Assembly (NCBI GenBank): GCA_961205875.1
Contig: OY540821.1
Coordinates: 17,781,782 to 17,845,781, forward strand
Direction of reading: 5' to 3'
DNA: 64,000 bases
Source: Sialis fuliginosa
Taxonomy: Eukaryota; Arthropoda; Insecta; Megaloptera; Sialidae
Part shown: positions 61,962 through 64,000 of the stretch, piece after piece
Position numbering within the stretch: position 1 is the first letter of the stretch
Layout of the letters: each line of letters opens with the position of its first letter
Notes under the pieces: model-generated
The model's input: the letters and a program-made list of their open reading frames with translations, nothing else
The model's database searches: none
What the model was told of the DNA's origin: nothing
Program-made: the position numbers and the translations under genes

Positions 61962-63414
61962 TATACGCGGTCGAAGCCGCGGGCACGCACGCCTGTGTAC
62001 GTACTGGCTATCACATATGCATGTACGGGCGTTATGACGTGCACGCCTTGACGGCGGCAGTGCGTGCATGGTCGGTCAGAGACACGTCCGTCGCGCCCGG
62101 TAACACCCTCGGAAAGCACAAAACATACAACACCGAAAGACAAGAATTTACGTGCATATGCAGTATGTACATCGATGTTTGCTGTTTTGTATAGTCGACA
62201 CATATATATATCAAAAAAAAGTATCAAACTAACAAAATAAATCAACCTAACATTATTTGTGCAGACAACATAAAATATTTATACGCGGTCGAAGCCGCGG
62301 TCTAATCAGAGGTAAAAAACGCATAATCGAAGCCGCGGTCGAAGCCGCGGTCTAATCCGCTGTCAAAACCGCGCAATCGAAACCGCGGTCGAAGCCGCGG
62401 ACGAAGCCGCGGGCACGCACGGCCGTGTACGTACTGGCTATCACATATGCATGTACGGGCGTTATGACGTGCACGCCTTGACGGCGGCAGTGCGTGCATG
62501 GTCGGTCAGAGGTACTGTCTGTCGTAACCTCCGGTAACACCTTCAGAAAACACAAAGATATGACAATAAATAACTTATATAGTAGTAGGTATAAATGAAA
62601 AAAACTAACAAAATTCAAAATAAAACAACATAATACACATTCGTTCAGACAACATAAATAATTTATACGCGGTCGAAGCCGCGGGAACGCACGTCCGTGT
62701 ACGTAATAATATGTATATACCCGCGTTGTGGAGTGCACGCCTTGACGGCGGCAGTACGTGCATGGTCGGTCAGAGGTACCGTCTGTGGTAACCTCCGGTA
62801 ACACCCTCAGAAAACACAAAAATATGACAATCAATAACACATATTTATAATAGTATAAACGAAAGAAACTAACAAAATTTAAAGTATAACAACATAATAC
62901 ACATTTGTGCAGACAACATAAATAATTTATACGCGGTCGAAGCCGCGGGTACGACTGCCCGTGTACATACTATAACTTGTATGTACTGTAATAGTGACGT
63001 TCTCGCCTTGACGGCGACAGTGCGTGCATGATCGGCCAAAGGCACGTCTGTCGCAACCTCCGGTAACACCCTCAGAAAACACAAAAATATGACAATCAAT
63101 AACACATATTTATAATAGTATAAACGAAAGAAACTAACAAAATTTAAAGTAAAACAACATAATACACATTTGTGCAGACAACATAAATAATTTATACGCG
63201 GTCGAAGCCGCGGGTACGACTGCCCGTGTACATACTATAACTTGTATGTACTGTAATAGTGACGTTCTCGCCTTGACGGCGACAGTGCGTGCATGATCGG
63301 CCAAAGGCACGTCTGTCGCAACCTCCGGTAACATCCTCAGAAAACACAAAAATATGACAATCAATAACGTACTTCTGTGGTTCTAAACGAAAGAAATTAA
63401 CGAAAGCCACGGTA

Positions 63415-63593
63415 AATAAATGAAAATCAACTAAAATCCACAAAATGCACCGCGAGACGCGACACGTGCACGACGACACTTGACCGGGTGTGTACGCACC
63501 GAGCCGGTCATGTGTCGAGAGCTCCTGAGACTTTGTCAGTATCACCCTCAGATTGGGCACTTCGGGTATGTATGGAGACATGTGTGCACGCAC
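63415..63593 (-). CDS. Unrecognised short ORF (hypothetical)
   Basis: A minus-strand frame beginning near 63593/63581 (MSPYIPEVPNLRVILTKSQ) runs about 60 residues through 'HDRLGAYTPGQVSSCTC' before entering the satellite, where the frame continues by chance to 63192. Composition is about half GC, unlike the AT-rich host background. It starts a few bases after the stop of the ORF at 63597-63974. I recognise no family. It may be chance or part of a larger unseen gene. Confidence 0.25.
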
Positions 63594-63596
63594 GAC

Positions 63597-63974
63597 TTAT
63601 GATGATATAGTGTTGGTGATGCACGTACGTCCTGTACGCTTTACCGCGTCATAATATACAGGCACTGCGTGCGTCCACCTGCAATGTTTAATAGAGTCGG
63701 CCGCTTTATTTTCACTCGCCCGGTGGTTGCCGTTTTTGCTGTACAGTGTGTGGTAGTCGATGTTGTCACTCGATTTGACTTCAGATGATACACACGAAAC
63801 GCAATCGCACACTGCCGGCGTCTGTTGATATGCAAAACCGTGCATGCAGTTGATAGACTGATGATATTTGTGCTCCATGACATGCCGCGATACGCATGGC
63901 CGGGCGCTAGACGCGATGGTATCTTCCCGCTTTGCGTCGCACGTACAGCACGTTACGCTTATGTTGTGTGTCAT
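63597..63974 (-). CDS. Unrecognised cysteine-containing 125-residue ORF
   Basis: A complete minus-strand frame: an in-frame stop lies just upstream of the ATG at 63974. It contains Cys-rich pieces 'VTCCTCDAKRED' and 'VCDCVSCVSSE', 'INCMHGFAYQQ', and a basic C-terminal part. No signal peptide or membrane span is seen. GC content is near 50 percent, much higher than most of the window, and no intron signals are needed. Compact adjoining GC-richer ORFs may indicate foreign or element-derived DNA, but no homologue comes to mind. The gene could also be an exon of something extending past the right edge. Confidence 0.35.
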   Translation of the reverse strand: MTHNISVTCCTCDAKREDTIASSARPCVSRHVMEHKYHQSINCMHGFAYQQTPAVCDCVSCVSSEVKSSDNIDYHTLYSKNGNHRASENKAADSIKHCRWTHAVPVYYDAVKRTGRTCITNTISS

Positions 63975-64000
63975 ACCCCAGCAGTGTGCTCACAAATAGT

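Larger units (their letters stand above)
53391..63400. repeat. 10-kb satellite array with higher-order structure
   Basis: Monomers begin 'tatacgcggtcgaagccgcg' at 53714, 54098, 56887, 57309, 57693, 58014, 58446, 58876, 59306, 59690, 60010, 60442, 60826, 61146, 61578, 61962, 62280, 62664, 62928 and 63193 (a variant start is at about 53391). Spacings fall into classes of about 432, 384, 320 and 264 bp. Heads with or without a roughly 112-120-bp block of 12-bp GCGGTCGAAGCC units combine with two tail types. Tail A has 'gtcgacacatatatat' and 'cctaacattatttgtgcag'. Tail B has 'agaaaacacaaagatatgac' and 'cacatttgttcag'. Short frames are open on both strands, but the 320-, 430- and 264-bp classes are not multiples of three, so they are not treated as genes. 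Right-edge monomers (62664-63400) are simplest and most diverged. Confidence 0.95.

Noticed and set aside
53390-63364. Dozens of 60-160-codon frames in the satellite, some with a CxxC-like 'CTHCRRQG'
   Set aside because: Both strands are equally open because of GC-rich repeats. Several monomer lengths are not multiples of three and frames end at monomer junctions, so coding selection is not evident.
1-64000. LTR retroelements, LINEs, rRNA, tRNA or CRISPR-like arrays
   Set aside because: I saw no reverse-transcriptase motifs, paired long terminal repeats, tRNA-type internal promoter boxes or rRNA stretches. The tandem arrays lack the spacer pattern of CRISPR and the DNA is eukaryotic.

Overview
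The window is AT-rich eukaryotic DNA with spliceosomal introns (GT-AG, often GTAAGT donors), a cyclophilin/SR protein gene, an Ig/FN3 receptor gene and a heavy load of DNA transposons, Helitrons and satellites. This fits an arthropod, most likely an insect. I cannot name the order or species from sequence alone.

Layout. 1-10001 (minus strand): ten phase-consistent exons of a four-Ig, FN3-rich receptor of the DCC/neogenin/protogenin group. The gene runs off the left edge and its 5' exons are not found. Nearly every intron carries its own tandem repeat or miniature transposon: a 58-bp satellite, a 15-bp minisatellite, a 172-bp satellite, a poly-C-bearing repeat, a piggyBac-like mini-element and a fold-back element. 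10002-34430: a gene-poor AT-rich tract of MITEs, Helitrons (one nested in a MITE) and palindromes. 34434-34960: a doubtful tiny plus-strand transcript converging on the next gene. 35098-40162 (minus): a complete 11-exon, 915-codon Moca-cyp/PPIG/NKTR-type nuclear cyclophilin with an RS-rich tail; two of its introns are largely copies of the same repeat. 40819-40922: a THAP-like exon fragment. 43873-51728: a 7.9-kb CACTA/EnSpm-like DNA transposon with a 714-residue transposase, a multi-exon DUF4806-like second gene, terminal inverted repeats and GCAATATT-type subterminal repeats; a MITE and a Helitron are nested inside it. An apparently unoccupied version of its target lies near 53335. 53390-63400: a satellite array with higher-order structure (432 + 384 + 320 = 1136 bp) whose monomers each start with a hairpin very like the Helitron 3' end. 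A 2.47-kb near-perfect fold-back element with Tc1-like ends is inserted in it. 63400-64000: a GC-richer flank with two compact, cysteine-containing, unrecognised minus-strand ORFs.

Two host genes are well supported (the receptor and the cyclophilin). They show no functional link. The rest is mostly a record of transposition, nesting and satellite amplification. The most interesting parts are the CACTA-like element with its accessory gene and paralogous empty site, and the Helitron-like higher-order satellite with its giant palindrome.
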